This document shows, in pieces, positions 10,372-22,275 of a stretch of DNA of 57,730 bases; positions within the stretch are counted from its first letter, which is position 1; each line of letters begins with the position of its first letter. Source of the DNA: Paulinella micropora (Eukaryota; Cercozoa; Imbricatea; Euglyphida); contig BJOX01000125.1 in the NCBI GenBank assembly GCA_009731375.1, positions 897,317 to 955,046 on the forward strand, read 5' to 3'. The notes beneath the pieces are model-generated. The model was not told the origin of the DNA. It was given only the letters and a program-made list of their open reading frames with translations, and did no database searches. The position numbers and the translations under genes are program-made.

Positions 10372-11371
10372 TGTAGTATAATACTACATCATTATATTAT
10401 TAATACTTCCTAATTAGAACTCTAATATCACTGATTTCCGTTACGATTACAATTACTGACACCGCACACCTGATATTTATTTACTAGTGTGAAATGCCAC
10501 TTTTACCTGCATATTACCAGAATAATGGCATTACTGTGGAGTATATTTATAGTATTTTCTATATCGATGTGTAGAACGGAAAAGGGTGAGAATATAACAA
10601 ACATTCATTTCCGGTTATTCTATTTGAGGGATTACGTTTACCAGCCTACGGTCGTTATTAAACCTAATCCTCATTCTAGAATAACTAGAACATACCTTTA
10701 CCGTAGGTCAGTTACTCTTAGGTCTGTTAGTTGTAGCATTGTCATTAAAGTAGTTTTATTGAACATCGGAAGACCTTTACTGGTCAGAGCTTCGAGCTGA
10801 ACAACTGTGTTGTTAGTCATGATACCCGGAGGTATTGTAATGGTAAAGTTGGCACTAGACACAGAAAATGGTACCGACTGGAACTGTTTTTATGTACATA
10901 ACTGAGGAGAAAGTGTATACAATATATACTGATTAATGTCCAATGCCATTAGCATAACCGACGTCGCTCAGTAAAGCGGCCAACGATTATCGTTGAATCA
11001 TGCGCATAACCCGTACTACGAGTACCCAACGAATCAGATGGCTACAGACAAATGCCGGGCGGCGTACCCAACAAACTAGCAAACCAAGACTACCGGAGAC
11101 AATACCCCTCGGACTGTTATGACTCGTGACTTTGAAACTATCCTTTCATACAGAAGGCAGCCCACACGTGTTCTGCATGTCGTGCTCCGCCACCTGTCTT
11201 TCCCCTTTTGACGGGTCCGTCTTCGGATCCGGTCCCGCGCTCTCTCATTTGGTGGTTAAGCGTCGTACTGGTTACAAGTACACTTGTGATTCGGTAGTTC
11301 TTTCCGGAGCCAACACGTGAGTGCGGATTAGCTTTGTCAAAACTCCTTATATATCTGCTTATGCATACTTA
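10372..11371 (+). repeat. 3' LTR region of copia A (left part, split by piggyBac)
   Basis: The region starts TGTAGTATAATACTACA straight after the polypurine tract. It is AT-rich and carries a TATATA motif near 11350. The piggyBac element begins four bases after its end, so the LTR may continue on the far side, in the AT-rich sequence after 14282. The LTR end is not resolved, and the short frames inside look incidental. Confidence 0.5.
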
Positions 11372-11566
11372 TTAACCCTTACTCCGGCTTCCACATTTGT
11401 GGATTAAGATCCACAAATGTGGATCGGCGGTACTTTTCGAGTTTTGAATCCATATTTGTGGATTTTGATAGTTGTATTAATAAATATTATCGAAATGAGT
11501 CCGGTTGAAGCTAACCATGTCAAAAAAATCGTTCTTTAATAACTAATAAAGCCTTCACAACCGAGG

Positions 11567-13438
11567 TCAGAGTGGCTGCCTCTTATATCTGCCAGATGGC
11601 ACCCAGCGATGAAATGTATGCCACGTAAAACAAGTGCCTGTTCGGCAGAAAAAATAACGACAATTGCTACAGTAAGCTCGCGTACGCTTGCGGATTCCAT
11701 TGTGGAGGCACACTGCACAATGTACTGCATTCTTGTTGACTGCGCTACGCTTTCCCTCACTCGCCTCGCTGCCTGAGCTTACTAGATGACCATAGCATAC
11801 CACATTTGCGTGCATCTGTGCACTTCTAACACCTCCATATACATCCGCATATGATACAAGACCATCAATTAGGTCCTTGAGCATGATTTTACGTGTTGCC
11901 TGGGGATGATATTGCTTGTAGAGAATGGTAGTGTTAGTTACAGTAACATCCAACAAACCCGCAAATAACTTGAACCAGGCTTTGTTGAACTTCATGGCCT
12001 TCTCCACTCCGTACCTCAGGCGCAACTGATCACCTACATCCACTCCACCCATCCGCTCAGTGTAGGTGTTTGCAATTTCAAAACAATTGACCACCTCTGT
12101 TGCTCCACCCCCACCATGCAGTCGCCTTTCCACGTGACCCATAGCTCCTCCCAGTATTGTGGACAAGAAATAAACAATCTTCGTGTCTTTCCATCCCACT
12201 GCATGCAATGCGACGTCATGATTGCTCCAAGTTGCCATCGCCGAGGTTCCCCGGTCACTATTGGTCTTGACTTCGTTTAGCAGATCTTTTGCACCCCTCA
12301 ATCTCGATTTTACCACTGTCCCAATGCAGTTGATACCCCTTAGCCGTACACAGTCAAAAAACAGCTGAAGACCTGTGTAAAACCTGTCAAGTGCGATGAT
12401 TCTGCCACTGTTGTCAATGTCCGCAAGGTCAAGAAGCTTCATTACAACCGCATAAGTCATTCCATTACCTGTATCATCTTCCACCGTCCCCTCACCTTCG
12501 TAAACAATAAAAGAGTAAAACCTTCGTAAACAATAAAAGAGTAAAAGTAGCCAAAAACTGCGCAACACAGAGCGAACAGCTTGAAACCCCATTTGATAGG
12601 CTTCATTGGTAAGTACTGCCGCAGATAGCTACGACCTTTAAATGGAATCATTCCCTCATCAATAGACACCCATTGCCCCAATTTCCACACCTTGGGAAAA
12701 TTTTCCTGCATGACCTCTATTAGAAGACGAACATTGAACAGTTTATCGTACAGAGGGGAGCCACGTGGAGCTGCTAGGGTCTGATTTATGAAAATATCGC
12801 TTGATGTCTTCAAATCTTTTGAGGCTCATGACGCTGGAAAGGTCTGGCCACTGCCAGAGTGAAGAAATGGTTCCCACCCAATAATCTGCCTCTGCAGGTA
12901 GACCCATGACGCCCATGTATATAATGATAGCCAAAAAAGAAAATATGTCCGAAACCGTCACAGGTATCCAAGGCCGCTGACGCTCTGAGGCACTGAGATT
13001 TCGCTTCCAGGTAGCATACCTGTTGGTGTTTTTAGTCACAGTCTGCCAGAACGACATAGGCAACAGTAGCAAGAAAATATCGAGCATGCTGAGGAGGTCG
13101 GCCGCACGCACACTAATAGAAGCTCTTGATTGTCCTTCAAATGCTGGCACAGGACGAGGAGGAGCAACACCTACCTTCCATTCCTGTGCGTTTTTGAACT
13201 CACTGGCAGGCAAGCCATCACCTGCCTTACCTTCAGCCACTGCCGCTGCCTCCTCCTCATCACTGGAGCTTCCTTCTCCCTCCTTTTCATCATCACTCAC
13301 AAATGCGTCGTCGGCATTGACAGCCTGTTTTCCCTCACCCTCTGCTTCCTCTTCGTCCTCTTCTTCGATTGAACTCTCCTCCCCATCGCCTTCCTGTGGC
13401 GGTCTGTTTTTGAGCAAAACAGGCAGTAACACAGTCAA
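11567..13438 (-). pseudogene. piggyBac transposase, core domain, two frame breaks
   Basis: Three overlapping frames make up one DDE_Tnp_1_7-type transposase. The first (13438-12743) holds an acidic N-terminal linker and the DUF-like N-terminal core ending SLKRFEDIKRYFHKSD. A frame change follows between about 12750 and 12810, and the second frame carries SIDEGMIPFKGR (first catalytic Asp). A 26-bp tandem duplication (12495-12520 and 12521-12546) then breaks the frame again, and the last frame (12592-11567) has ALDRFYTGLQLF (second Asp) and MGGVDVGDQ (third Asp). The C-terminus is a Cys-rich zinc-binding domain with repeated CxxC pairs, as in piggyBac. All three Asp codons are still present but they lie in different frames. 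Confidence 0.9.
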
Positions 13439-13456
13439 CTAAGGCTTGTGAATGTG

Positions 13457-14001
13457 TTATGGTACAAAAACATACCATAGCACTATCGCAAGCCTTAGTT
13501 GACAAGAAAGCAACATTAAATTACAAACAAACACTTGTGAACAGAAGGGGGCTAGGTACTCGTAATCTTCATCCTCGGGATCGCTCGGGATCAAGCCCTC
13601 CATACTGAGAAAACACAGAGAAACAAATACAAAGCAACCAAAAAAATCGAAGCACACAGAAAGCAAGCATACCCATCATCATAGATCCCTCCAGCTTGTG
13701 CTTTGGCCTCCTGAGCTTGCTCTGGTATGTCGTTCATGGGTTCTACACCGCCGCAAGTTCAATGCGATACTTTAAAATCTCAGAGGCAATCATCATGGAG
13801 TCATCCTCGTCTTCTGGGTCCCACTCCACCCAGAACTTGTCTTTTGTGCGAGCATACGGTCGTGAAACAGTGCCCTCAATCCGTTAAGCAATCTCCCTAG
13901 TCTTCCAGTTATCTAGATATTTCTGTTTGGCAAAAGCCTCACCAAATTCCCTAACTGGAAGCCTCACACGGGCCCCGAGAAGGTCTGAGTGTGCAGACAT
14001 G
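13457..14001 (-). pseudogene. N-terminal exons of the piggyBac transposase
   Basis: From an ATG at 14001 the minus strand reads MSAHSDLLGARVRLPVREFG and on through a small SH3/chromo-like segment. A TAA interrupts near 13885, after which the same frame resumes (RPYARTKDKFWVEWDPEDED) to a stop near 13750. A further piece around 13600 reads SMEGLIPSDPEDEDYEYL, an acidic motif usual near the start of piggyBac transposases. Whether these pieces are joined by introns or are simply broken cannot be settled by reading. Confidence 0.6.
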
Positions 14002-14282
14002 ATGTTGAAAAAAAATTAAAAAGGCAATTTCCACGTAAAAATAGTATCGAAAATTTGCAAAAAAAAAAAGTGGTTGGTGCCTGTTTTCATTTTCATATTT
14101 AAGTCACTTCCAGCTAAGCTATGACATCCTTGTTTTCACAGATCGCTTCAACAACACTTGATTTATTAATCTGTTGCGTAGTATAGCAATTTACAATTAG
14201 TATAGATGTTTTTATTGAAGTTGAAAACTAGATCCACAAATGTGGATTGTATCCACAAATGTGGATCTTGCCGGAGTAAGGG

Positions 14283-14733
14283 TAAACCCCCCCCCCCCCT
14301 TCTATTAATAGTTATTTATGTTATCAATATAATCGATTATATTAATTTTTTATCTCCTTCAAAAGACTAACAGCTATCAGCCTTTTAACCCTTTTTCCAC
14401 CATTCACTAGTATTTTGATATGCCGGCCCGACACCGTCAGTTGCCATTATGAACGTAGCATTTTCCTTCTCGAAGCAGTTCAGTTCACTACCGGTACTTA
14501 CCCAGGCTATTCTCGTAAGACATTCTCGCGTTCTCGCTTATTGTCTTATGATTAAATAACAAATGACACACGGTGGAGTGGTCATAGTATTGTTGAACAA
14601 CTTTTTGTTACATCTTTATGTACCGGCAATGACTTGAAGACATATGATAACTAGAAGAGCAGCAAAAAAAACTGCCTACTATTGAAACGTAAGTGTCTAA
14701 AAAACTAAGGTACTGAGACGTCGCCTCCTGAAT
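14283..14733. other. AT-rich flank between piggyBac and the CARP/SEC-C gene
   Basis: Starts with a C13 run after the transposon end. The sequence to about 14600 may be the displaced remainder of the copia A LTR. No gene is visible. Confidence 0.4.
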
Positions 14734-15164
14734 CTACTTCTTGTAGACGATAGTACCAGTTGTGCCTTCAGCAACCTTGAGATTCATGCAACACTTCTTG
14801 TACTTTTTGCCTAGCAAAAGAAAAAAAAAATGTGTGTTATTGTTCTAAGGATGCAACATCAAACAAGTGAATGCTTGTAATCCGGTTATGTTGAAGCTGT
14901 GTGATCTGTACCGCTGTTGCAATGGCAGGGTTCGTTCGGCTTCAGTTTCGCCTGGACTTGTGATTTGTTGAGGTGGATTCCTGCATCCTTCATGAATTTC
15001 TCCATGTACTTGTCTCGAGCTAAGGTGTTCCTCTTGTCCCATTCGATGGCTTCCTGTAGGGTTCAACATTTCAATACATTTTCGACGGTAACGAAAGATC
15101 AAACAGGCAGTGTAGTAGCAACAACAACAACAAAAGCAGCAGCAGCAGCAACAGCAACAACAGC

Positions 15165-15208
<44 letters not shown>

Positions 15209-16874
15209 ACAATAAGATCCAACAAATATGTGGTCGACCCGTTCGGTAGACAAGTGTCCGTTCTTCAGCCGAATACACCTCTCCTCCAAGATTTTGCCCT
15301 CGTGCAGTCTGACAATAAACTGATCGACTTCGTTGGAATCCTCCCATTTTGCCTTGCATTCCTTGAGCCCGCTTGTGTGTGAGCGCTCCTTGGAGTCGGC
15401 GAAGCTCATGCCAAAGTTCTCCAACTGGTTCCAGATGAGACAACCAAGGTGGGCAACCTTACTGTAGTTTACCTGTACATGGAGAAGAATGAGAGTGAGA
15501 GCGAGACAAGAATCAGATCATGCAGGGCAGCTCAGCCAGCAATACAATACCAATATAATACAATACAATACAATACAATACAATACAACAAAACACAATA
15601 CAATACAATACAATACAATACAATACAATACATTAGAATACAACAGTACAATACAATACAATACAGTACAGTACAATACAATACAATACAATACAATGCA
15701 ACACAATACAATACAATACATACAATACAAAACAAAACAAAACAAAACAATAACAATACAATACAATACAATACAACACAATACAATACGGGTGACCTTC
15801 ACGTTATCCAGCATGTCTAGCTGGATCGTTTTGCACTCCACCGTCAAGTTGATCGTTAGATTCTTGCCTTTCCACGCTTCGATAGTATTCGTCAAGACGT
15901 TCTCGTTGACTGCGATGGTGCAGTCTGTGCAGTTTTCCACGAAGATCTTGGTGGTCCTGCGATCGAAGGTGTAGTTTCCTCCTTTGCAGTTCTTGATGTA
16001 CACGATGGGCACTGCCTTGAGGTTTAGTTCACCTGTGCTGACGCTCTCAGGCTTCTTGAACACCTGCGGACAAACAGTGAAAGGCTGATACGATGCCAGG
16101 AGAAAAAAANNNNNNNNNNNNNNNNNNNNNNNNNNNNNNNNNNNNNNNNNNNNNNNNNNNNNNNNNNNNNNNNNNNNNNNNNNNNNNNNNNNNNNNNNNN
16201 NNNNNNNNNNNNNNNNNNNNNNNNNNNNNNNNNNNNNNNNNNNNNNNNNNNNNNNNNNNNNNNNNNNNNNNNNNNNNNNNNNNNNNNNNNNNNNNNNNNN
16301 NNNNNNNNNNNNNNNNNNNNNNNNNNNNNNNNNNNNNNNNNNNNNNNNNNNNNNNNNNNNNNNNNNNNNNNNNNNNNNNNNNNNNNNNNNNNNNNNNNNN
16401 NNNNNNNNNNNNNNNNNNNNNNNNNNNNNNNNNNNNNNNNNNNNNNNNNNNNNNNNNNNNNNNNNNNNNNNNNNNNNNNNNNNNNNNNNNNNNNNNNNNN
16501 NNNNNNNNNNNNNNNNNNNNNNNNNNNNNNNNNNNNNNNNNNNNNNNNNNNNNNNNNNNNNNNNNNNNNNNNNNNNNNNNNNNNNNNNNNNNNNNNNNNN
16601 NNNNNNNNNNNNNNNNNNNNNNNNNNNNNNNNNNNNNNNNNNNNNNNNNNNNNNNNNNNNNNNNNNNNNNNNNNNNNNNNGAAGGAGGGAAGGAAGGGTG
16701 AAGAGGAGGAAGGGTGGGGAGGGAAGGACCTCAGTCTTGCCTGTTTGGTCCAGGATGAACAGATTTTGCTGCTTTTCGTCTGATAGCCTACGATGTATGT
16801 ATGTATGCATGCATGTATGTATGCATGTATGTATGCATGTATGTACATACATATGTATGTACGTATGTATGTAC

Positions 16875-16935
<61 letters not shown>

Positions 16936-17383
16936 CATATGTATGTAACATATGTATGTATGTATTGTATGTATTGTATGTATTGTATGTATTGTATGTA
17001 TTGTATGTATTGTACGTATTGTACGTATGTACGTATGTATGTGTATGTGTATGTATGTATGCATACATACATATTACAACATTCTGCTTGGTAACTGTTA
17101 ACACGCAAACGCAGGCCTGCGTTCATAGAGCACCACAGGCTTTGGTCTCAATGTGCATTTTTTCCTTCTTGAGTAATACCTTCCCATCATGGCTTCCATC
17201 TTTGCCTGTTCCTTTGGATTACTCTTTGGAACGACGTTGGGCACTTTTACTTCCTGAAAGGAGACACAAAGCAAGCTCGTTTTTCGGAGCAGTGAACCTG
17301 ACCTTTAGTCCCTGTTTGCAAAAAAAAGAAAAAATTACCTCTGTAGCTTCGCTGGAGCCAGTCTTTGCTTGTGTTGAAGACAT
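14734..17383 (-). CDS. CAP/CARP-like beta-helix protein with C-terminal SEC-C zinc motif, 7 exons
   Basis: Exons on minus are 17383-17339, 17253-17180, 16787-16730, 16063-15797, 15472-15239, 15053-14912 and 14810-14734. All junctions are GT-AG and all phases agree, giving 298 residues unless another exon hides in the 571-base gap inside intron 3. The N-terminus (about 60 residues) is Lys/Glu-rich. Exon 4 shows the repeating short-strand pattern of the C-CAP/CARP fold (VYIKNCKGGNYTF, KIFVENCTDCTIAV), seen in adenylyl-cyclase-associated proteins and tubulin cofactor C. Exon 5 continues that module with a Trp-containing helical stretch. Exons 6-7 end in PCHCNSG-KKYKKCC, the SEC-C metal-binding motif best known from SecA tails. 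By family it could bind actin, tubulin or nucleotide machinery; the exact role is unknown. Confidence 0.8.
15118..15210. repeat. (CAA)n/(CAG)n repeat in intron 5 of the CARP/SEC-C gene
   Basis: About 90 bases of CAA with interspersed CAG lie between exons 5 and 6. Confidence 0.95.
15540..15788. repeat. (ACAAT)n pentanucleotide repeat in intron 4
   Basis: Nearly 250 bases of imperfect ACAAT repeat fill most of intron 4. The long Tyr/Cys/Ile/Val frames that cross it are artefacts. Confidence 0.95.
16110..16680. other. Assembly gap of 571 N inside intron 3
   Basis: The gap lies between exon 4 (ending at 16063) and exon 3 (starting at 16730). Both junction phases are 0, so a missing exon of length divisible by three is possible. 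Confidence 0.95.
16795..17070. repeat. (ATGT)n microsatellite in intron 2
   Basis: About 275 bases of ATGT with ATTGT and GTAC variants lie between exons 3 and 2 of the minus-strand gene. Confidence 0.95.
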
Positions 17384-17832
17384 TTCTGTGGAATGGGATT
17401 GCGAAGTAACAAAACCTTCGGTTTCTGACAGAGAAACAGACCCCAGAAAAAAAAGGAGTGCGTCTGTAGGTGGACAGCGCGAAAGAAACGAGAAGGCCAA
17501 TAAGACCGGTATAGCGGCTGCCCAACAAGCGGCCCATCTTTGCTAAAGATGCACTTCTGCATTGCAGGACTAGCATGAAGATTTCTGACTGGTTGTTCAC
17601 GAGTCACTGCAAAAACAGGTAAACTTTTGCGGTGACTTGGGCCACGTACCTCAAGTGGCACTTTGAGTTTACAGGACTAACCAGCATTTAGATTTGATTG
17701 GTCCCTCAACAGAGGAAACCATTTTGCACTGACGTCAGAATGATTTGTTGTAAAATGATGTAAAATGACCTTTGTCAGATCTGTCTGTCTGTGTCTGTCT
17801 GTCTGTGTGTCTGTCTGTGTGTGTCTGTCTGT

Positions 17833-17864
<32 letters not shown>

Positions 17865-17988
17865 CTGTGTGTCTGTCTGCCAAGCCCGCTTTTCCCTTGA
17901 GACCAACGCTCACAATGTCCTGCCTGTGCAGTGAGAGCGTGGTTCGCTTTGGATGCGAAAAAGGAATACAACAGCTAAAAAAGCACGA
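17384..17988. promoter_or_regulatory. Shared divergent intergenic region with (TCTG)/(GT) repeat
   Basis: The interval of about 600 bp between the minus gene start (17383) and the RBR start (17953 or 17989) must contain both promoters. It holds a TCTG/GT repeat at about 17780-17880. No clear TATA box is visible. Confidence 0.45.
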
Positions 17989-19253
17989 ATGAATCCTACG
18001 AGACCTACCGACGTTCACCAGCTACTTCACCCGCTACCAACTAGTCCCCCTCACTATCAACAGCTCAGAGCCCCGCTGCTGCGGCCTGCCCCTCTTCAAC
18101 AACAACCTTCCCCTCTTCAACATCACATAAATAACCTCCTGACTCCGACTCCTGCAAACTACAGAATCATCATAAACGAAAAGAAACTAAAAGAAAAAAA
18201 ACTCCCTTCTGGCGCTGCCGCCGCGACCCCCAGCGAGACGCAACCTCTCTTAGCGGGAAACAAGAGTCCCTCTCCATGCAACATCTGCTTTACAGAGGAA
18301 CCAGACACAGGTCAAGCGATAACAACAACAGTCAACGCCAACAGTCAGCACAACAACAACAACAACAACACACTCAATAACAGCATCAGAAAAAAAAGTC
18401 CAAAGTAGGAATATTCTTATACATTCATACATACATACATACATGCATGCATACAGGCATACATGCATACATACATACATACATACATACATGCATACAC
18501 ATACGTATATACATACGCACGCACATACATACATACATACATACATACATAAATGCATGCATACATACATGCATACATAAATACATACACACACAGCTTA
18601 CGTTCGTACATTCGTTCATACATACATACATACACACATACATATGTACATATACATACATACATATACATACAACTACACATACATACATACATACATA
18701 CATACATGCATGCATACATATACATGTTGTGGATAGAGTTTCCTGGCTGCGCGCATTCCAAGATGTACTGTCGCAACTGCATCACACAGGTCAGACACGT
18801 GTGTATGTATTTTATGTATTTTATGTATGTAATGTATGTAATGTATGTAATGTATGTAATGTATGTAATGTATGTATGTATGTATGTATGTGTGTATGTC
18901 ATATGTATGATGCATGTACATCAACATGCACATACATAAACATAGACGTTCGTCGCTCTGCTGGAGCGCATCGGCAGCAACGCGCAGTTTGCATGCCCCA
19001 ACCCCAGTTGCAAGTAAGTAACTTAGCTGTACATTTTATCCAAGCGGGGACAAAAAAAAAAGAAAGAAAGAAAGAAAGAAAGAAAAAGAAAGAAAAAGAA
19101 AGAAAAGAAAAGAAAAGAAAAGAAGAGAAGAGAAGAGAAGAGAAAGGAGAAAGAAAAGAAATAAGTTTGCTTCAAATACTCTGATGGAGTGTGTGCATGC
19201 TTGTATGTACAATTGCAAGAAAGCTGCAGCTATTTGTCTATTGAAAGGTGCAG

Positions 19254-19300
<47 letters not shown>

Positions 19301-19583
19301 GTGTGCGCAGTAAGGTGGTGAAGCCCGCGCTGGCCGTGACCTTCCTGACCGAGGACATGAAAATAAAGTTACAACACCTCATTTGTTCTCTTGACAGCAG
19401 CAGCAGCAGCAACAACAACAACAACAACCACAATTCTCTCGCAAGAAACTGTCCACGTACCCATACATACATACAGACACACGTACACACATGCACAGGT
19501 ACCAAACGTGGCAGAAGTCGGCAGCAGAGGAGATGGAGCGCTCCACTGCCAAAGCCAAGGGACGCCTGGCACTCTGCGTAAAG

Positions 19584-19623
<40 letters not shown>

Positions 19624-19640
19624 CAGAGAGACAGAGAGAC

Positions 19641-19682
<42 letters not shown>

Positions 19683-20794
19683 GACAGTAACTTCCTGGGA
19701 ATGCACAGAACCTGCAAACATACATACATACATACATGCATACATACATGCATACATACATGCATACATACATACATACATACATACATACATGCATACG
19801 TACGTACATACATACATACATACATACATACACACATACATACATATGTACGTACGTACGTACGTACGTACGATACATAAATATATAACATACATACATA
19901 AACACAGGAAAGAGCCGACACTATGCGTATGAGCCTGTTCCGCGGCGGCGTCGTGGCCTGGCACATACTGGCCTCAGGTTACATACATACATACATACAT
20001 ACATAAATACATACATACAAACATACTACCACACCACACACATACATACATACATACATACATACATACATACATACATACATGTTTGTCTGTTCTGCAG
20101 TTGCGCTGAGTTCCTTCAACGCGGAGACTGCGGTGATGCAGCCTGTCGGCCTCAAGGCAGACTTCTGCCGAGAGACCGGCCTAACTTCGCAGGTACACAA
20201 AGCAGCAGCGCGCTCACACATACAGTTCACACATTGAGCTGCCTTTCTCACGTGTTGGGCGCATCTTGGGCTTACACGCAATTTTTTTTTACGTGTTGGG
20301 TTCGTGCTTGGTGGCCTAAGCATGTATGAATGTATTGATTGATTGATTGACTATTCTGGGGCTGGCGATGAATTATGTATTCATGTATGTCTGTTGCGGT
20401 GGCGGTTCAACGATTTTCTTTTGTGACGTACTGACATATCATGTATTCGTATATATGTCTGTCGCAGTGGCGTTGCAACGCCTTGTTCTGGGGAGTGGTC
20501 ATGACAACCTGCACACTGGGGCTGGTACATGCACTACACATACACATACACATACACTTACACATACACATACACATACATATACACCCCATCCAAATAT
20601 ACATCCACGTCCAAATGCAGGTGCTGTTGGCGCCGCGTCACGAGCGCTGGAAGCACCTGCACACCAAACCCTGCCCTAACCCCAAATGCAAGGTGCCCAC
20701 CGAGGTACCGAGTGTTACAGATTATCTATCTATCTATCTATCTATATATCTATCTATCTATCCATCTATCTATCTATCTATATATCTATCTATA

Positions 20795-20826
<32 letters not shown>

Positions 20827-21500
20827 CTATCTATCTATCTATCTATCTATCTATATATCTATATATCTATCTGTCTATCTATCTGTCTATCTATCTGTCT
20901 ATCTGTCTGTCTATCTATCTATCTATCTATCTATCCATCTATCTTTGCTAAAAATTGCTTGGTTGGTTTGTGGTGTATGTGTAGAAAAACGGCGGTTGCC
21001 AGCACATGACGTGTCGGCAGTGCCACCACCACTGGTGCTGGACTTGCCGCTCCTATTGGTATCACACTCGCTCTTTCTGATGATACTAATGCTAAGACTT
21101 ACTACTTCTAGTAGTAGTACTATTTCTGCTAAAATTAATGCTAATACTTGCACTAGCACTAATACTAATTCCTTAATCTTGCCAATGCTCTTATTGGTAC
21201 ACAAACACTTGCTCTTTCTACTTATACTGATACTAATACTCATACAAGCACTAATACTCTGTCTGCTGATAGTATTAACTATGCTAATACTTCTATAATT
21301 GGTCAATCTTGTCAACAGGCGATCAAGCTGAGTCACCGCTGCATCGCACTTATACTAGTACTAATGCTATGCTTAATCTTGTTAACAGGCAGTCAAGCTA
21401 CCAGTCGAGTCACAATTGCATTACAAAGGCTCCTCTAGTCTACAAGTACTACGGGGTACGCCGCACACACACACACACACACACACACAAACATACACGC

Positions 21501-21568
<68 letters not shown>

Positions 21569-21593
21569 GTCTGTCTGTCTATCTGTCTATCTG

Positions 21594-21638
<45 letters not shown>

Positions 21639-22243
21639 ATCTATCTTTCTATCTATCTATCTGATACTTGTTCGCCCGCTAGGCTTTGCTGGCGCTGGCA
21701 GTGGTGAGTTTCTGTGTGTTGCGCATGGTCTGCCCCACGCTGTCTTTTGTTGGTCGCTGGACCATCGGCTCTCGACGACTCGCTAGGGTAAATGCAAATA
21801 TCCCTCTCTCTTATTGTTGTTCAACGTTGTTGTTGTTGTTCAACGTTGTTGTTGTTGTTCAACGTTGTTGTTGTTGCTGTTGTTGTTGTTGTTGTTGTTG
21901 CTGTTATTGTTGCTGTTATTGTTGTTGTTGTTGTTGTTGTTGTGTTGTTGATACGATTATTTAAGTATGTTCAAACTTGCTGTGTTTTTTGCAGATGGCT
22001 GCCTGGCGGATCATTGCTTCTCCCCGAGCGTTCGTGCACTCTGTCTACACCTGTCCCTACCTCTCCTGGATCTGGGCAGTCTCAGCTGGTCTTTTTTTTT
22101 TCAACCTAGTGGCATACCGCATATCTATCTAGTTATCTATCTCACCCGTGTGTGCGTTGCCACATAACATATATACATACATACATACATACATACATAC
22201 ATACATACATACATACATACATACAAACATACACACATACATT

Positions 22244-22275
<32 letters not shown>

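Larger units (their letters stand above)
11376..14282. mobile_element. piggyBac-superfamily DNA transposon, 2907 bp
   Basis: Perfect 13-bp terminal inverted repeats CCCTTACTCCGGC lie at 11376-11388 and 14270-14282. The left flank is TTAA (11372-11375), the piggyBac target site; the right flank reads TAAA, one base off. Near-palindromic ATCCACAAATGTGGAT motifs cluster just inside the ends (11390-11404, 11409-11424, 11448-11463; 14232-14247, 14251-14266) and are plausible transposase binding sites. The single transposase gene is on minus and multiply broken. The ends look better preserved than the gene, so the copy might still be mobilised by a relative. Confidence 0.9.

Noticed and set aside
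15518-17104. A 500-codon minus frame spanning the large gap
   Set aside because: Most of it is gap and microsatellite; only the 15797-16063 part is a real exon.
18250-19966. Long Cys/Met/Tyr/Val-rich frames on minus across the RBR gene
   Set aside because: They are translations of ATAC/ATGT and AG/TG repeats in the introns.
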